64,000 bases of DNA, taken from Neomegalonema sp. (lineage in GTDB: Bacteria; Pseudomonadota; Alphaproteobacteria; Rhodobacterales; Rhodobacteraceae). The DNA is taken from the NCBI GenBank assembly GCA_022760355.1, contig JALEGB010000089.1, positions 1-64,000 on the forward strand, read 5' to 3'. Position 1 is the stretch's first letter; the number at the start of each line of letters is the position of its first letter. The position numbers were made by a program, and so were the translations under genes. This document shows, piece by piece, positions 34,278 to 43,470 of this stretch. Below the pieces are notes generated by a model. It was given only the letters and a program-made list of their open reading frames with translations, had not been told where the DNA came from and did not search any database.

Positions 34278-35162
34278 ATGAGCATCGCGCATTTGGACCC
34301 GGCGCGCTCGCCGCGCGCCACGGCGAAAAAGATGGAACCGGCGATCGGCGATCCGATCTGGCGGGAGCTGGTTGATGCGGCGCGGAAGTTGGCTCTGGCG
34401 GAACCGGCGATGGCCAGCCTCGTTCACTCCGTGATCCTCTCGCACAAAAGCTTTGAGGAGGCGTTGGCCTATCGGCTGGCGCAAAAGCTGGCGAGCGAGG
34501 ACATGTCGCAACTGGCTGTGCGCGATCTAGCCCTACAAGCTATGGCCGAGGATGAAGAGATCGGCGCGGCGGCGCGTGCTGACGCGGTGGCCGTGTTTGA
34601 GCGCGACCCGGCTTGCACCAGCTTCTTGCAAGCTCTGCTGTATCTGAAAGGTTTCTTGGCGCTGTGCTCCTGGCGGATTGCGTCCTGGTATTGGCGTCAG
34701 CGCCGCTTTGACATTGCCCGGCTGCTGCAAATGCGGATCAGCGAAGCGTTTGGCGTCGATATCCATCCCGGCGCAAAGATTGGCTGCGGCGTCATGTTCG
34801 ACCATGCGACAGGCATTGTGATCGGCGAAACAGCCGTCGTCGGCGACAATGTCTCGATGCTGCACGGCGTCACACTGGGCGGCACCGGCAAGGAAACGGG
34901 CGATCGCCATCCAAAGGTTGGCGACAACGTGCTGATCGGCGCAAACGCGTCGATCCTTGGCAACATCACCATCGGCTCCTGCGCGCGGATCGGCGCAGGT
35001 TCGGTGGTGTTGCGCTCGGTGCCGCCATGCAAAACTTACGCAGGCGTCCCGGCGGTGGAGCGGGGCGAGGCCGGCTGCGACGAGCCGGCGCGCACTATGG
35101 ATCACCGAATTGCGGGCTTCTGCGACGGGTTGCCTGCGGATTATGAGCCGCCGGAATGCTGA
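34278..35162 (+). CDS. cysE: Serine O-acetyltransferase
   Basis: CysE makes O-acetylserine, the committed step to cysteine, in the cytosol. The 294-residue protein has the N-terminal helical SATase domain (about 30-150) and a left-handed beta-helix of hexapeptide repeats with the catalytic region DIHPGAKIGCGVMFDHATGIVIGETAVVGD (seen as DIHPGAKIG and DHATGIVIGE). I choose ATG 34278, with GGGAG 9 bases upstream, over GTG 34239. The gene is single and divergent from the OmpA-domain gene. Confidence 0.95.
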   Translation: MSIAHLDPARSPRATAKKMEPAIGDPIWRELVDAARKLALAEPAMASLVHSVILSHKSFEEALAYRLAQKLASEDMSQLAVRDLALQAMAEDEEIGAAARADAVAVFERDPACTSFLQALLYLKGFLALCSWRIASWYWRQRRFDIARLLQMRISEAFGVDIHPGAKIGCGVMFDHATGIVIGETAVVGDNVSMLHGVTLGGTGKETGDRHPKVGDNVLIGANASILGNITIGSCARIGAGSVVLRSVPPCKTYAGVPAVERGEAGCDEPARTMDHRIAGFCDGLPADYEPPEC

Positions 35163-35278
35163 TGGACGGCCTAAGCAAGTCGTCGCCAATCGGCCGGCTT
35201 GCTTAGGAAGTTGTAACCGACCGCGCGGTAGCGTGGCGCACGGAGCAGAAGTCCTTCGTCGCATAAGGTCGGTTCGAA

Positions 35279-35551
35279 ATGATGGATCTCTTGACGCCAG
35301 AGGCGTTTTCCAAAGCAGTGCGCGCAAGACGGCTGCAAATGGGGCTGACGCAGCGTGAGCTGGCGCTGGCCGCCGGGCTCGGCCGAATAGCGGTGCTGCG
35401 CTTGGAGAATGAGCCTCATAAAGTCCAACTGCAGACGGCGTTGCGCGTCGCCCGCATGTTGCAGCTCGATCTGGCGATCTCGCCGGCGCCTGTCGCTCTG
35501 CCGACGGTGGCGGCCTATGAGCCTGTGACCTTCGAGGGCGTCGAGGCGTGA
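35279..35551 (+). CDS. XRE-family HTH regulator (HipB-like antitoxin)
   Basis: This 90-residue protein has an XRE helix-turn-helix at about residues 10-65 (VRARRLQMGLTQRELALAAGLGRIAVLRLENE). Its stop overlaps the GTG start of the following HipA-like gene, the normal arrangement for hipBA toxin-antitoxin modules. It would bind its own promoter and the partner protein. ATG 35279 and ATG 35282 are both possible starts. Confidence 0.85.
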   Translation: MMDLLTPEAFSKAVRARRLQMGLTQRELALAAGLGRIAVLRLENEPHKVQLQTALRVARMLQLDLAISPAPVALPTVAAYEPVTFEGVEA

Positions 35552-36552
35552 AACTGATATTTGAGGATCGTGTCGTCGCATCAGTGACGACCGATGCTGA
35601 GGGGCGTCCGGCCGCGATCGAGTATGATCCGCGATGGCTGCAGACGCCCGGCGCATTCCCCATTGCCCGCGCGTTGCCGCTGCGGGAGGGGCCGTTTGGC
35701 GGCCCTGCGGTCGCGCAGTGGGCTCGGATGCTGTCCTTGGAAGGCGCTGGCGCGTTCGAGGCGCCGCTGGCGGATGTCGTATGCGCGCCGCTATTTGGCG
35801 CGCTGACCTTGAGCGGCGCAGCCCAGTCGACCGAAGATGAAGGACCCGCCGAGCTTGCGCTTGAGCGTGAAATCACTGAGCCGGCGGGCGACGTTGGCGC
35901 TGAGGCGGAGATCGGCGAGGGCGCCATTGAAAAGGCCGCCTTTGTGCGGTCATTGGCGAAATTGTGCGACGTTGCCGCGACGCCTTGGCGCGCCGAGGCG
36001 AATGACGAAATACGCCGGATTTGGCTGCGTCGCGCTGATCGCGCTCGTTTGGGGGACGACGCCGCGCACAGAGTTGTGCGCCTGCCGCTTGAGATTATCG
36101 CATTCGGCGCGGCGCCGGTGCGTTCGGCGACGATATTTAAGCGGCTCGACGGCGTCCTGGACGCGCAAGCCCGATTAGCCTTGTTCGATCGGCTCGCCTT
36201 TGCGGATGCGCTGGGAGTCGATGCGCCGGCGACGGCTGTGAGGCTGGACGGCGTGCCACGGCTCGCGCCCATTGGCTCTGATTGGACCGGGGTCGCCGCC
36301 AATGGTCGGGTTCGCAAAGAGCGGCCGGAGGGTTTCGCGGCATGGGCGGGCTTCGCGCAGAAGGCCGGGCTAAATAAGACGTTCGCGCCGCGGCGGGCTG
36401 CGGCGGTTGCGGCCGAAATGCGTCAGCAGGGGCTTGAGGCGGTGCGCGAGGCGGCTGAGGCCTGCGCGGCCTTGCGCGGGCCGATCCTGGAGTTTCATCG
36501 CCGCCGGCTCGAGGAGCGGATAGATCGCATGTTGGCGATCGGCGTGGGCTGA
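35548..36552 (+). CDS. Divergent HipA-like protein, probably catalytically inactive
   Basis: HipA kinases phosphorylate glutamyl-tRNA synthetase and cause persistence. This 334-residue protein keeps the N-terminal HipA domain (GRPAAIEYDPRWLQ...PIARALPL, about 15-50). It also keeps an IFKRLDG segment like the LVxRFDR motif of HipA, and a region like RLAPAYD (here RLAPIGSDW). Between these, where HipA has the catalytic NTDxHxxN loop, the sequence reads ALGVDAPATAV, so the catalytic Asp-His-Asn pattern is gone. The P-loop-like segment is also unclear, and the length is below the usual 400-440. Translation starts at GTG 35548, overlapping the antitoxin stop. A decayed or repurposed module is likely. 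Confidence 0.7.
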   Translation: MKLIFEDRVVASVTTDAEGRPAAIEYDPRWLQTPGAFPIARALPLREGPFGGPAVAQWARMLSLEGAGAFEAPLADVVCAPLFGALTLSGAAQSTEDEGPAELALEREITEPAGDVGAEAEIGEGAIEKAAFVRSLAKLCDVAATPWRAEANDEIRRIWLRRADRARLGDDAAHRVVRLPLEIIAFGAAPVRSATIFKRLDGVLDAQARLALFDRLAFADALGVDAPATAVRLDGVPRLAPIGSDWTGVAANGRVRKERPEGFAAWAGFAQKAGLNKTFAPRRAAAVAAEMRQQGLEAVREAAEACAALRGPILEFHRRRLEERIDRMLAIGVG

Positions 36553-36583
36553 GCGCGCGAGCGACGCAGCGCTTGCGCCGGGC

Positions 36584-39500
36584 TCAATCGTCGCCAAACC
36601 GCCGTTCGCGCCAATTTGGGCGTTTCGCGCCTTCCTCAACATCGAATCGTTCGCCCGAAAACAGCTTTTTGAAGGGCCCGGGCGCCAACGCCGACAAGGG
36701 GTTCACATCGACCTTTGGCTTGGCGACGGGGCCGCGGATCTTGAACGAAACGCCGAGCAGACCGTCGCCGACGAACAGCTGAATGACGGGAATTTCTGAC
36801 AGAAGTCCCTGAACGATGTTGGCTGGCGTCAGCGTGCCCGCCAAATCGAGAGACCGTTTGTCGCGGTTGATATCGCCTTTGAAGCTGATTCCGAGCGAGG
36901 GCCCCGCCGCGACGCCCTCGCTAATTTTCACCGCGCGCGGCGTCATTTCAAACGGAACGCTGACGCGGGTGAAGCTGGTTCCGCCGGTGCCCATACGGTC
37001 GAAAATGCCAAATACGGTGGCGACAGAAAGAACTTGGGCCAGGATTGGCGCATCTTTCAACACCACGTCTCGCACACGCAGCTCTCCCCGCGCGCGCGCG
37101 CCTCGAACCACGCCGAAGAAGGCCAGCCGCCCGCCGGAGGCGCCGGAGTACAATCCAAGCGCGCGTAGCGCCGCGCCTGCATCGTCGGTCGAAACAAGGA
37201 AGCGTTCGCCCTTCGCGCCTTCGAGGGCGAGTTCCCCCTTTAATCGGGCGCGCCCCGCTTGGGCTGTAAAGGTGGCTGCGACGCGGCCGTCGGCGACACG
37301 CTCCCCGGTGGCCTTCGCTTTTTCGACCGCGCCGCTTTTGCCGACATAGAGCTTGTCGAACTCGAAGGAGAAAGCCAGCGGCGTTGCTTTTTCGCTGACG
37401 GCGGCGGCGGCGGGCGCGCCGCCATCTTTGAACAACCCGCTGAGATCCAACTTTGGTCCGCCGCCGCGCAGCTCCAGGCCGCCGCCCTTGCGCGGTTTGC
37501 CGGACAATGAGAATTCGGTGCGTTTTCCGATGGTGATCTTTCGCAACGCCAACGCGCTGAGACGACCGCTTCGCGTGGTGCTGAATTCGCCATCCACAGA
37601 AAGATCGCCCAACCGCGCTTTGACGCCGTCGATCAATATCCCGCCGCGGCTGAGAGCCTGCGCCTGCGCGCGAGCGTCGCCGCGAACGCCTTTTGGTTTA
37701 CGCCATCCCAGGGCGGGGATTGCAATCTCGGCGTTTGCGGCGTCCGCATGGATGGCGAAGACGGGGGTCTTTGCATCGAGCGCCGCCTGGATTGACACGG
37801 CGACGGCCCCGCTGCGTACGAAGCGGCCGAGGGAGAACAGGCGCTCCGCATCGCGATGCGTCAGCCGTGTTGCGAGCTTAAGAACGCTCGAACCGCCAGC
37901 CTTGGTGAACGCCTCTCGAAGATCGATCCGGACGCCCAACCCGGCGTAGCGCGCGGCGCCTGCGATCGTGAGCGCATCTCCTGACGCGGTGACGCGCAGC
38001 TTTTTCGCAGTCGCGGTTTTGCCGAGTTGCGCTAATCGCGCGCGAACGTTCAGCAAATCGCCCGCGACCTCGATCTTCACATCCTCTTTGGGCAGGGACT
38101 TGGCCAGTGGGAAGGCCATACTGCCGGTCGCCGCGAAGTTGCCGCTGATCCCGCTCAGATCGCGGCCGTAGGCCGAAATGAGCTTCAAGGGCGGTTGATC
38201 AAGTAAGGTGAGAAGGTCTCGAATTTCGCCGGTCGCCTTGAGTTCGGTTTCCGACGGCGGATATTCGGGTTTGAAACTGGTGATGGCGAATTTTGAACCG
38301 CCGACTTTAATTCGGCCGCCGCCAGGCGCGGCGACAAAGCCGTCCGTCGCCGTGATGTCGAGCCTGTCCAGGCCAACGACGCCGGAGCCTGCGCCCTCGC
38401 GGATGGGGGGCATGCCGACCATGTAGCGCGCGGTCAGCCCGTCAAAGTCAAATTTCAGCTCGAATTGTTCCGGATTTTTCAATCCGCCCGAGCGATATGA
38501 CATCCGCGCGTTTGTGATCCGGCCGGCCGTAATGTTTTCGATCACCCAGGCGCGCCCGTCGGCCGATAGCGTTTTCGGCCAAAGCCGCGCGAAATCGGCG
38601 GCCTTAAAGGCGCCGAGCTCAAGTTGCAGCTGGTAGTCCGCCTCGGCGACGCTTTTCGCGAAATCCGTGTGGCCGGAGCCTTTCACGGTGACGCCGCCGA
38701 CATCGATCAGAAAGCCGCGCGCACGGGCCCCTTTATCTCCGACCGAGAAGGAAAAGTCCGCCAGAGCGCGTTTGAGCCGCAGCTTTTCAGTGAAGAACTG
38801 CGGGGCCGTCCATTCGCCGGAGTGCGCCGCCATACGGACGGAGATTTCTTTGGCGGCGCCGCTCGGATCGCGCACCACGTCAATCGCCACATCTCCCTCG
38901 AGCGAGAGGCTTGGGGCGGCGATCGAGATATCCTTCAGGCGCACCGATTCTGCGGCTGGGTCAATCTGGATGCGCGCTTCGGCCCGGTCGATCGGCGCCG
39001 CTTTTGCGCCATCGATGCGCAAGCCCGCCTTTCGCAGCGCCAGTTTGCCGTTGATGGGCGAAATCGCGCCGCTGCTCAGATCCAGTTCAAACTGCGCCGT
39101 CGCTTCGAGGACGCCATCCAGCGGCGATAGCGGCGCAAGCGCGGGATCTTGGGCGACGAGGCTGCTGATATCGACGCCAGGGGAGCCGAGCGTGATCTGC
39201 GCCCGATCTGAGCCGCGCGGCAGGATCGCGTCCATGGTGAGCGGCAGCGGATCGCCTTCGGCTTTCAGACGCAACCCGCCGGCCAGCTTCAGACCATATC
39301 CGGCGTCATTTTTAAGAACGCGAACATCGACATTCGAGAAATTCCAGACGCGGCCAGCGAGCGAATCGACGAAAATCAACGAGGAGCCGCGCAAACGCAC
39401 TTCTTGGAGCGTCGCGAGCAACGGCGGCGCGTCTTTGCCGGAGAGAATGTCTAACAAGCGCCCGGCCGCAGGCGCTTCGATCGGCGGCGACGGCGTTGTT

Positions 39501-39979
39501 TCAGGCCGCGCAGGCGCGGCCAGCCGCCGGGCCGCAGGGGTCGGCAGGGCGCCGCCGCCCGGATGGCGCACCGCCAGCGAAATCTCCCCATCGGCAGCGC
39601 GAGACACGACCGCTTCGACGCCGCGCAGCTCGATCCGACGAATGCGCAGCTCCTCGCTAAGCGCCGCAGCTCTGTCCAATGTGAGCATCGCCGCGGGAGC
39701 TGCGAGAACGGCGGCGCCGCGATCATCTTTGAGCGCGACGTTCAGGAAAGCCACGCCCAGGCTGCCCGCGGCGCCCTGAAAGTCGATCGCCGCTGATCCC
39801 AGCGACAGCGACCAGCCCCCAAGCCGAGCGTTGATTTTCGTTTCAACGTCGCGCGCCACGCTGGGCAGCGCGATCGGCCCCCAGGAGAGGCGAAGGGTGA
39901 GACCGACGCTCAAGATCGTCGCGCCGGTAAGGGCGAAAGACAGCAGAGCAATCATGCAACGTGTCAGAAATCCGATCAT
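36584..39979 (-). CDS. AsmA/YhdP-like envelope protein (DUF3971)
   Basis: The 1131-residue protein has one N-terminal membrane helix (about 5-30) and a long periplasmic part rich in beta-strands. The C-terminal AsmA_2-type region reads ILAQVLSVATVFGIFDRMGTGGTSFTRVSVPFEM and later GDGLLGVSFKIRGPVAKPKVDVNPLSALAPG, as in YhdP proteins. Those form bridges thought to carry phospholipids between inner and outer membranes. Length (E. coli YhdP is 1266) and domain order agree. It is a single gene on the minus strand, convergent with the hip-like pair (31-base gap). Confidence 0.88.
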   Translation of the reverse strand: MIGFLTRCMIALLSFALTGATILSVGLTLRLSWGPIALPSVARDVETKINARLGGWSLSLGSAAIDFQGAAGSLGVAFLNVALKDDRGAAVLAAPAAMLTLDRAAALSEELRIRRIELRGVEAVVSRAADGEISLAVRHPGGGALPTPAARRLAAPARPETTPSPPIEAPAAGRLLDILSGKDAPPLLATLQEVRLRGSSLIFVDSLAGRVWNFSNVDVRVLKNDAGYGLKLAGGLRLKAEGDPLPLTMDAILPRGSDRAQITLGSPGVDISSLVAQDPALAPLSPLDGVLEATAQFELDLSSGAISPINGKLALRKAGLRIDGAKAAPIDRAEARIQIDPAAESVRLKDISIAAPSLSLEGDVAIDVVRDPSGAAKEISVRMAAHSGEWTAPQFFTEKLRLKRALADFSFSVGDKGARARGFLIDVGGVTVKGSGHTDFAKSVAEADYQLQLELGAFKAADFARLWPKTLSADGRAWVIENITAGRITNARMSYRSGGLKNPEQFELKFDFDGLTARYMVGMPPIREGAGSGVVGLDRLDITATDGFVAAPGGGRIKVGGSKFAITSFKPEYPPSETELKATGEIRDLLTLLDQPPLKLISAYGRDLSGISGNFAATGSMAFPLAKSLPKEDVKIEVAGDLLNVRARLAQLGKTATAKKLRVTASGDALTIAGAARYAGLGVRIDLREAFTKAGGSSVLKLATRLTHRDAERLFSLGRFVRSGAVAVSIQAALDAKTPVFAIHADAANAEIAIPALGWRKPKGVRGDARAQAQALSRGGILIDGVKARLGDLSVDGEFSTTRSGRLSALALRKITIGKRTEFSLSGKPRKGGGLELRGGGPKLDLSGLFKDGGAPAAAAVSEKATPLAFSFEFDKLYVGKSGAVEKAKATGERVADGRVAATFTAQAGRARLKGELALEGAKGERFLVSTDDAGAALRALGLYSGASGGRLAFFGVVRGARARGELRVRDVVLKDAPILAQVLSVATVFGIFDRMGTGGTSFTRVSVPFEMTPRAVKISEGVAAGPSLGISFKGDINRDKRSLDLAGTLTPANIVQGLLSEIPVIQLFVGDGLLGVSFKIRGPVAKPKVDVNPLSALAPGPFKKLFSGERFDVEEGAKRPNWRERRFGDD

Positions 39980-40249
39980 CGGCAGCTCACTTTAGGGGCG
40001 CGCGTCGGGGGGCCGAAGGCGCGATGGACGCCAAATTTATGCGGCGCGGGCTGCGCCCAAGGGAATGAATCGCGCCGCCTTGTCTGTCTAACCATAAACT
40101 TCGCGGGCCGCGACCCCTTGGCGCGCTGGCGGCGTGAGCAATCGGCCATATTTCTCCTGATCGTTGCCAGTGACGACGCGGGCGGTACGCTAGCCTTGCA
40201 GTACACTGCGATTGCGCCGACTGTTCGGCCCCTGAGTGATGGAGTATCT

Positions 40250-40786
40250 ATGAACGCCTCTGCCTCGAATGATCCAAGCTCCGCCGCCAACCGCGAGAAC
40301 AACGCCTCGGCGGCCATCGAGGTTGGCGCGCCTTTCCCTGATTTTGATCTCCCCCGAGATGGCGGCGAACGCGTGCGGCTCAGCGATCTCGCAGGGCGGA
40401 AAGCGGTGATCTATTTCTACCCGAAGGACGACACCAAAGGCTGCACTGTCCAAGCAGAAGATTTTACCGCTCAAGCGGACGATTTCTCAGCCGCCAACAT
40501 CGCATTGTACGGTGTTTCCAAAGATTCCGTCGCGAAGCACGACAAATTTATCGCGAAGCGCGAACTTCGGCTGCCGCTTCTCTCGGATGAGGAGAGCGAT
40601 CTGTGCGAGCGATGTGGCGTCTGGGTTCAGAAGTCTATGTATGGCAAAAAATACATGGGCATCGAGCGGACAACCTTTCTGATCGATGAGCAGGGCGTGG
40701 TCCGCCAGATTTGGCGCAAGGTGAAAGCTTCCGCTGGCCATGCGCAGGCGACGCTGGAGGCGGCCAAGGCCTTGAACGGCGGCTGA
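40250..40786 (+). CDS. bcp: Thioredoxin-dependent peroxiredoxin (BCP/PrxQ)
   Basis: This 178-residue enzyme reduces peroxides with thioredoxin in the cytosol. The peroxidatic Cys65 lies in KDDTKGCTVQAEDF. The resolving Cys usually found five residues later is Glu70 here. Two other cysteines, C119 and C122 (LCERCGVW), could take its place, or the enzyme may be 1-Cys. ATG 40250 has GGAG 5 bases upstream; earlier in-frame starts add unrelated residues. The gene is followed by a palindromic intergenic repeat. Confidence 0.93.
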   Translation: MNASASNDPSSAANRENNASAAIEVGAPFPDFDLPRDGGERVRLSDLAGRKAVIYFYPKDDTKGCTVQAEDFTAQADDFSAANIALYGVSKDSVAKHDKFIAKRELRLPLLSDEESDLCERCGVWVQKSMYGKKYMGIERTTFLIDEQGVVRQIWRKVKASAGHAQATLEAAKALNGG

Positions 40787-40806
40787 ACCCCCGTCGCGCG
40801 CCAAGG

Positions 40807-40865
40807 GCGATTTGAGAGGCGGTATGTTGAGAGGCGATATGTGACGCCGTCTAATTTCAAATCGC
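40807..40865. repeat. Palindromic intergenic repeat, copy 1
   Basis: GCGATTTGA (40807-40815) and TCAAATCGC (40857-40865) form 9-bp perfect arms. Read on the minus strand, the right arm matches the shared consensus GCGATTTGAARTTRGAYGG. It lies 20 bp after the bcp stop. Related copies are at 52893-52936 and 60086-60111. Confidence 0.6.
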
Positions 40866-41095
40866 TCAGGGCGAAGACGCATCAGGCCGGGGGGCGCCGC
40901 GTTTTCGTCGTCGCGGTGTGGTCGCGCTTCAACCGTTGCGGTTGTAAGTGACGTCGCGCCATCTGTTTCCTCTTGGCTCGATTGCGCGCGAGAGGGAATT
41001 TCAGGCCTCGACAGGAAGGCCGAGCCGCGCATTCCGCCGGCCAGAACGAGAGAGAAATCCGCGCGGCGCAGCCCGCGGGCAATGATCGGAGCCCG

Positions 41096-41578
41096 ATGCC
41101 GACCCATTCCGAAAAACGACATGTGCCCTACACGCCGGCGCAGATGTATGATCTCGTTTCAGATATTGAGCGGTACCCTGAGTTTATTCCCTGGACGGCA
41201 GGCGTTCGTATTCGCAGCCGGAAACCGTTGCAGGACGGTCCAGGCGAGATGGTCGACGCTGATATGATCGTGTCCTTTCGCGTGTTTCGGGAGCGATTTG
41301 GCAGCCGGGTCACGCTCTCGCCGGACCTCAAACAGATCGATGTCGCCTATCTCGATGGTCCGTTTAAGCATATGCGGAACCGCTGGCGGTTTACGCCCCA
41401 TGAGGATGGCGGCGCAATCATCGATTTCTTCGTTGATTTCGAGTTTCGCAGCTGGGCCTTGCAGCAATTGATCGGCGTCGTGTTCGATCAAGCGATGCGG
41501 CGGGTGGTCAAAGCCTTCGAAGAGCGCGCCGAGGCGCTTTACGGCGCCGAGGCGCGCGGGCGAGACGCCGCCAGCTGA
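41096..41578 (+). CDS. RatA/Coq10-like START-domain protein
   Basis: The 160-residue protein has the polyketide-cyclase/START fold of the Coq10/RatA family. It begins with MYDLVSDIERYPEFIPW and has the KHMRNRWRFTPHEDGGAIIDFFVDFEFRS strand pattern and a long C-terminal helix. In alphaproteobacteria and mitochondria these proteins bind ubiquinone and help its use in respiration; RatA in E. coli was instead linked to ribosome association. I favour the quinone role. ATG 41096 has GGAG 4-5 bases upstream. It ends 26 bases from the convergent pncC. Confidence 0.88.
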   Translation: MPTHSEKRHVPYTPAQMYDLVSDIERYPEFIPWTAGVRIRSRKPLQDGPGEMVDADMIVSFRVFRERFGSRVTLSPDLKQIDVAYLDGPFKHMRNRWRFTPHEDGGAIIDFFVDFEFRSWALQQLIGVVFDQAMRRVVKAFEERAEALYGAEARGRDAAS

Positions 41579-41604
41579 CGAGACGCCGTCAGATGGTTCG
41601 GGGC

Positions 41605-42123
41605 TCAGCCCAGTGTTTCGTGGGCGAATTCCAGCGCGGTAAGCACGCTGAGCCGCCGAATTTCCGCCCGGGAGCGCTCGCCGAAGCGGCGCTCAAGGGT
41701 TTTGGCCGATGTCTGCCGCGCCGCGCCGAAATAGACCAGCCCGACCGGCTTGGCTTCAGACGCGCCAGGGCCGGCGACTCCGGTGACGCTCACAGCAAAA
41801 TCAGCGCGGGAGCAAGCCACGGCGCCCAGCGCCATCGCTTCGGCGACCTGCGCGGAAACAGCCCCATAATGCTGGATAAGCGCCGCCTCGATTTTAAGCT
41901 CTTCCGCCTTCGCCTCGTTCGAATAGGTCGCCCAGCCCCGCTCAAACACCGCTGAGGAGCCGGGGATCTCGGTGATCGCGGCGGCGATCAAACCGGCGGT
42001 GCAGCTTTCGGCCGTCGCAATCATCTCGTTGCGCGCGATCAGCCGGTCCATCAGGATCTGCGCGGCGTCGGCAATGCGGCGCTCTAACGCTTCGGCGGAG
42101 AGGGTCGTCACATCCGTATTCAT
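41605..42123 (-). CDS. pncC: CinA C-domain / nicotinamide-nucleotide amidase
   Basis: PncC hydrolyses NMN to nicotinic acid mononucleotide in pyridine nucleotide salvage. The 172-residue protein consists of the CinA C-terminal domain alone: TAESCTAGLIAAAITEIPGSSAVFERGWATYSNEAK (TAESCTAG and YSNEAK visible) and VSVTGVAGPGASEAKPVGLVYF. ATG 42123 has GGAGG 5 bases upstream and is preferred over ATG 42135. It lies downstream of ispDF by 33 bases, so the two are probably cotranscribed. Confidence 0.93.
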   Translation of the reverse strand: MNTDVTTLSAEALERRIADAAQILMDRLIARNEMIATAESCTAGLIAAAITEIPGSSAVFERGWATYSNEAKAEELKIEAALIQHYGAVSAQVAEAMALGAVACSRADFAVSVTGVAGPGASEAKPVGLVYFGAARQTSAKTLERRFGERSRAEIRRLSVLTALEFAHETLG

Positions 42124-42156
42124 CACGGCCTCCAAGGGGGCTGTCGCCAGGGGCGG

Positions 42157-43371
42157 TCAGGAGAAGAGGAGGGTGGCTGTCGCTAAAGCAGCGATCCCTT
42201 CGCGACGCCCGGTGAAGCCTAACTTCTCCGTTGTTGTGGCTTTAATCGAAACACGCTCCATCGGCAGCGCCAAGATTTCGGCGACCCGTCCGCGCATTGC
42301 TTCGGCGTAGGGCGTGATTTTGGGTCGTTCGCAGATCAACGTAATGTCGACATTCATGAGCCGCGCGCCGTGAGAAGCGGCGAGAGCAAGCGCGTGGGCT
42401 AGAAATTGGTCGGACGAGGCTGCGCGCCATTGCGGATCGCTTGGCGGGAAGTGTCGACCAATATCGCCGAGCGCGCCAGCCCCCAGGATCGCGTCTGTCA
42501 ATGCGTGCAGCCCGACATCGCCGTCAGAGTGCGCTTGCACGCCCTGATCATGCGGAACGCGGACGCCGCACAGCATAAGGTGGTCCGTCGATCCGTCGGC
42601 GTTCGGGCCGAAAGCGTGCACGTCGAAGCCTTGGCCGACGCGAATGTCGGGGATGAGGGAGGGGACCTCAGTCATATTCTCTTTTTCCTGCGCCGCCCAA
42701 TGTTCGGCGAAATCGAAATCCTCCGGCCGCGTCAATTTGATGTTCTCAGGCGCGCCGAGGGTCAATTTTGTCGTGATCCCCGCACGACGGGCGATCTCCG
42801 CGTCATCCGTCAAGGCCGCGCCGGCGAAGTGACGATGGGCGGCGAGGATCGGTTCGAAGTGAAAGCCTTGCGGCGTCTGCGCCCGCCACAGCCCGTCTCG
42901 GGGCAAAAGGTCGCCGCAGGCGCCGTCCGTCGTCTCGCGCCGCAGCGTATCCACCAGGGGCGCGGCGGCGCAGGCGCCTTGCGCGCTCTCCAGGGCGGCC
43001 AGCACGCGTTGGATCACGCCCGTCGAGACAAACGGTCGCGCGCCGTCATGGATCAGAACCAGCTTCGGCGCCGTTGCGGCCAGCGCTTCGAGCGCAAGGC
43101 GCACGCTGTCCTGGCGCTCGCCGCCGCCAAAGACCGGATCATTTAACCGGCTGCGGATCGCTTCGGGCAGCCGCTCAATTTCTGCGACGTAAAGCGATTG
43201 ATCATCTGGGTGTATCGATACTTGCAGCCGATCCACTGCGGGAACGGAGGCGAACGCCAGCAATGAACGCAGCAGCGCCGAGCGGCCCGCGACGGGGCGA
43301 TACTGCTTTGGAAGGCCGGCGCCGGCGCGGCTGCCACGGCCCGCCGCAAGAACTAGCGCAACACAGCTCAT
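42157..43371 (-). CDS. ispDF: Bifunctional IspD-IspF enzyme of the MEP isoprenoid pathway
   Basis: The 404-residue protein joins two non-consecutive enzymes. Residues 1-225 are IspD, the MEP cytidylyltransferase, with [26 protein letters not shown] and QTPQGF. Residues 243-404 are IspF, the 2-C-methyl-erythritol cyclodiphosphate synthase, with metal ligands D250 and H252 in GFDVHAFG and the [18 protein letters not shown] segment. IspDF fusions are known in alpha- and epsilonproteobacteria. GAGG lies 5 bases before ATG 43371; further in-frame ATGs upstream (43386) are less likely. It is divergent from dusB. Confidence 0.97.
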   Translation of the reverse strand: MSCVALVLAAGRGSRAGAGLPKQYRPVAGRSALLRSLLAFASVPAVDRLQVSIHPDDQSLYVAEIERLPEAIRSRLNDPVFGGGERQDSVRLALEALAATAPKLVLIHDGARPFVSTGVIQRVLAALESAQGACAAAPLVDTLRRETTDGACGDLLPRDGLWRAQTPQGFHFEPILAAHRHFAGAALTDDAEIARRAGITTKLTLGAPENIKLTRPEDFDFAEHWAAQEKENMTEVPSLIPDIRVGQGFDVHAFGPNADGSTDHLMLCGVRVPHDQGVQAHSDGDVGLHALTDAILGAGALGDIGRHFPPSDPQWRAASSDQFLAHALALAASHGARLMNVDITLICERPKITPYAEAMRGRVAEILALPMERVSIKATTTEKLGFTGRREGIAALATATLLFS

Positions 43372-43470
43372 CCCATCCTCAACCATAAAATGCTCGCAAA
43401 GCCGAAACGGCTTGCTTGCATGGCGACGCGAAAGCCTGTAGCGACGGGCGCTGCACAAGGATTAGGCACA

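Noticed and set aside
33993..34281. Plus-strand frames before cysE with hydrophobic, signal-peptide-like starts
   Set aside because: No usual start codon with a ribosome site, no recognisable family, and one frame runs through the cysE start. A pseudogene is possible but not supported.
34533..36317. A 594-codon minus-strand frame across cysE and the hip-like genes
   Set aside because: It crosses three genes in opposite orientation and its product is Ser/Arg/Ala low complexity, typical of a shadow frame.
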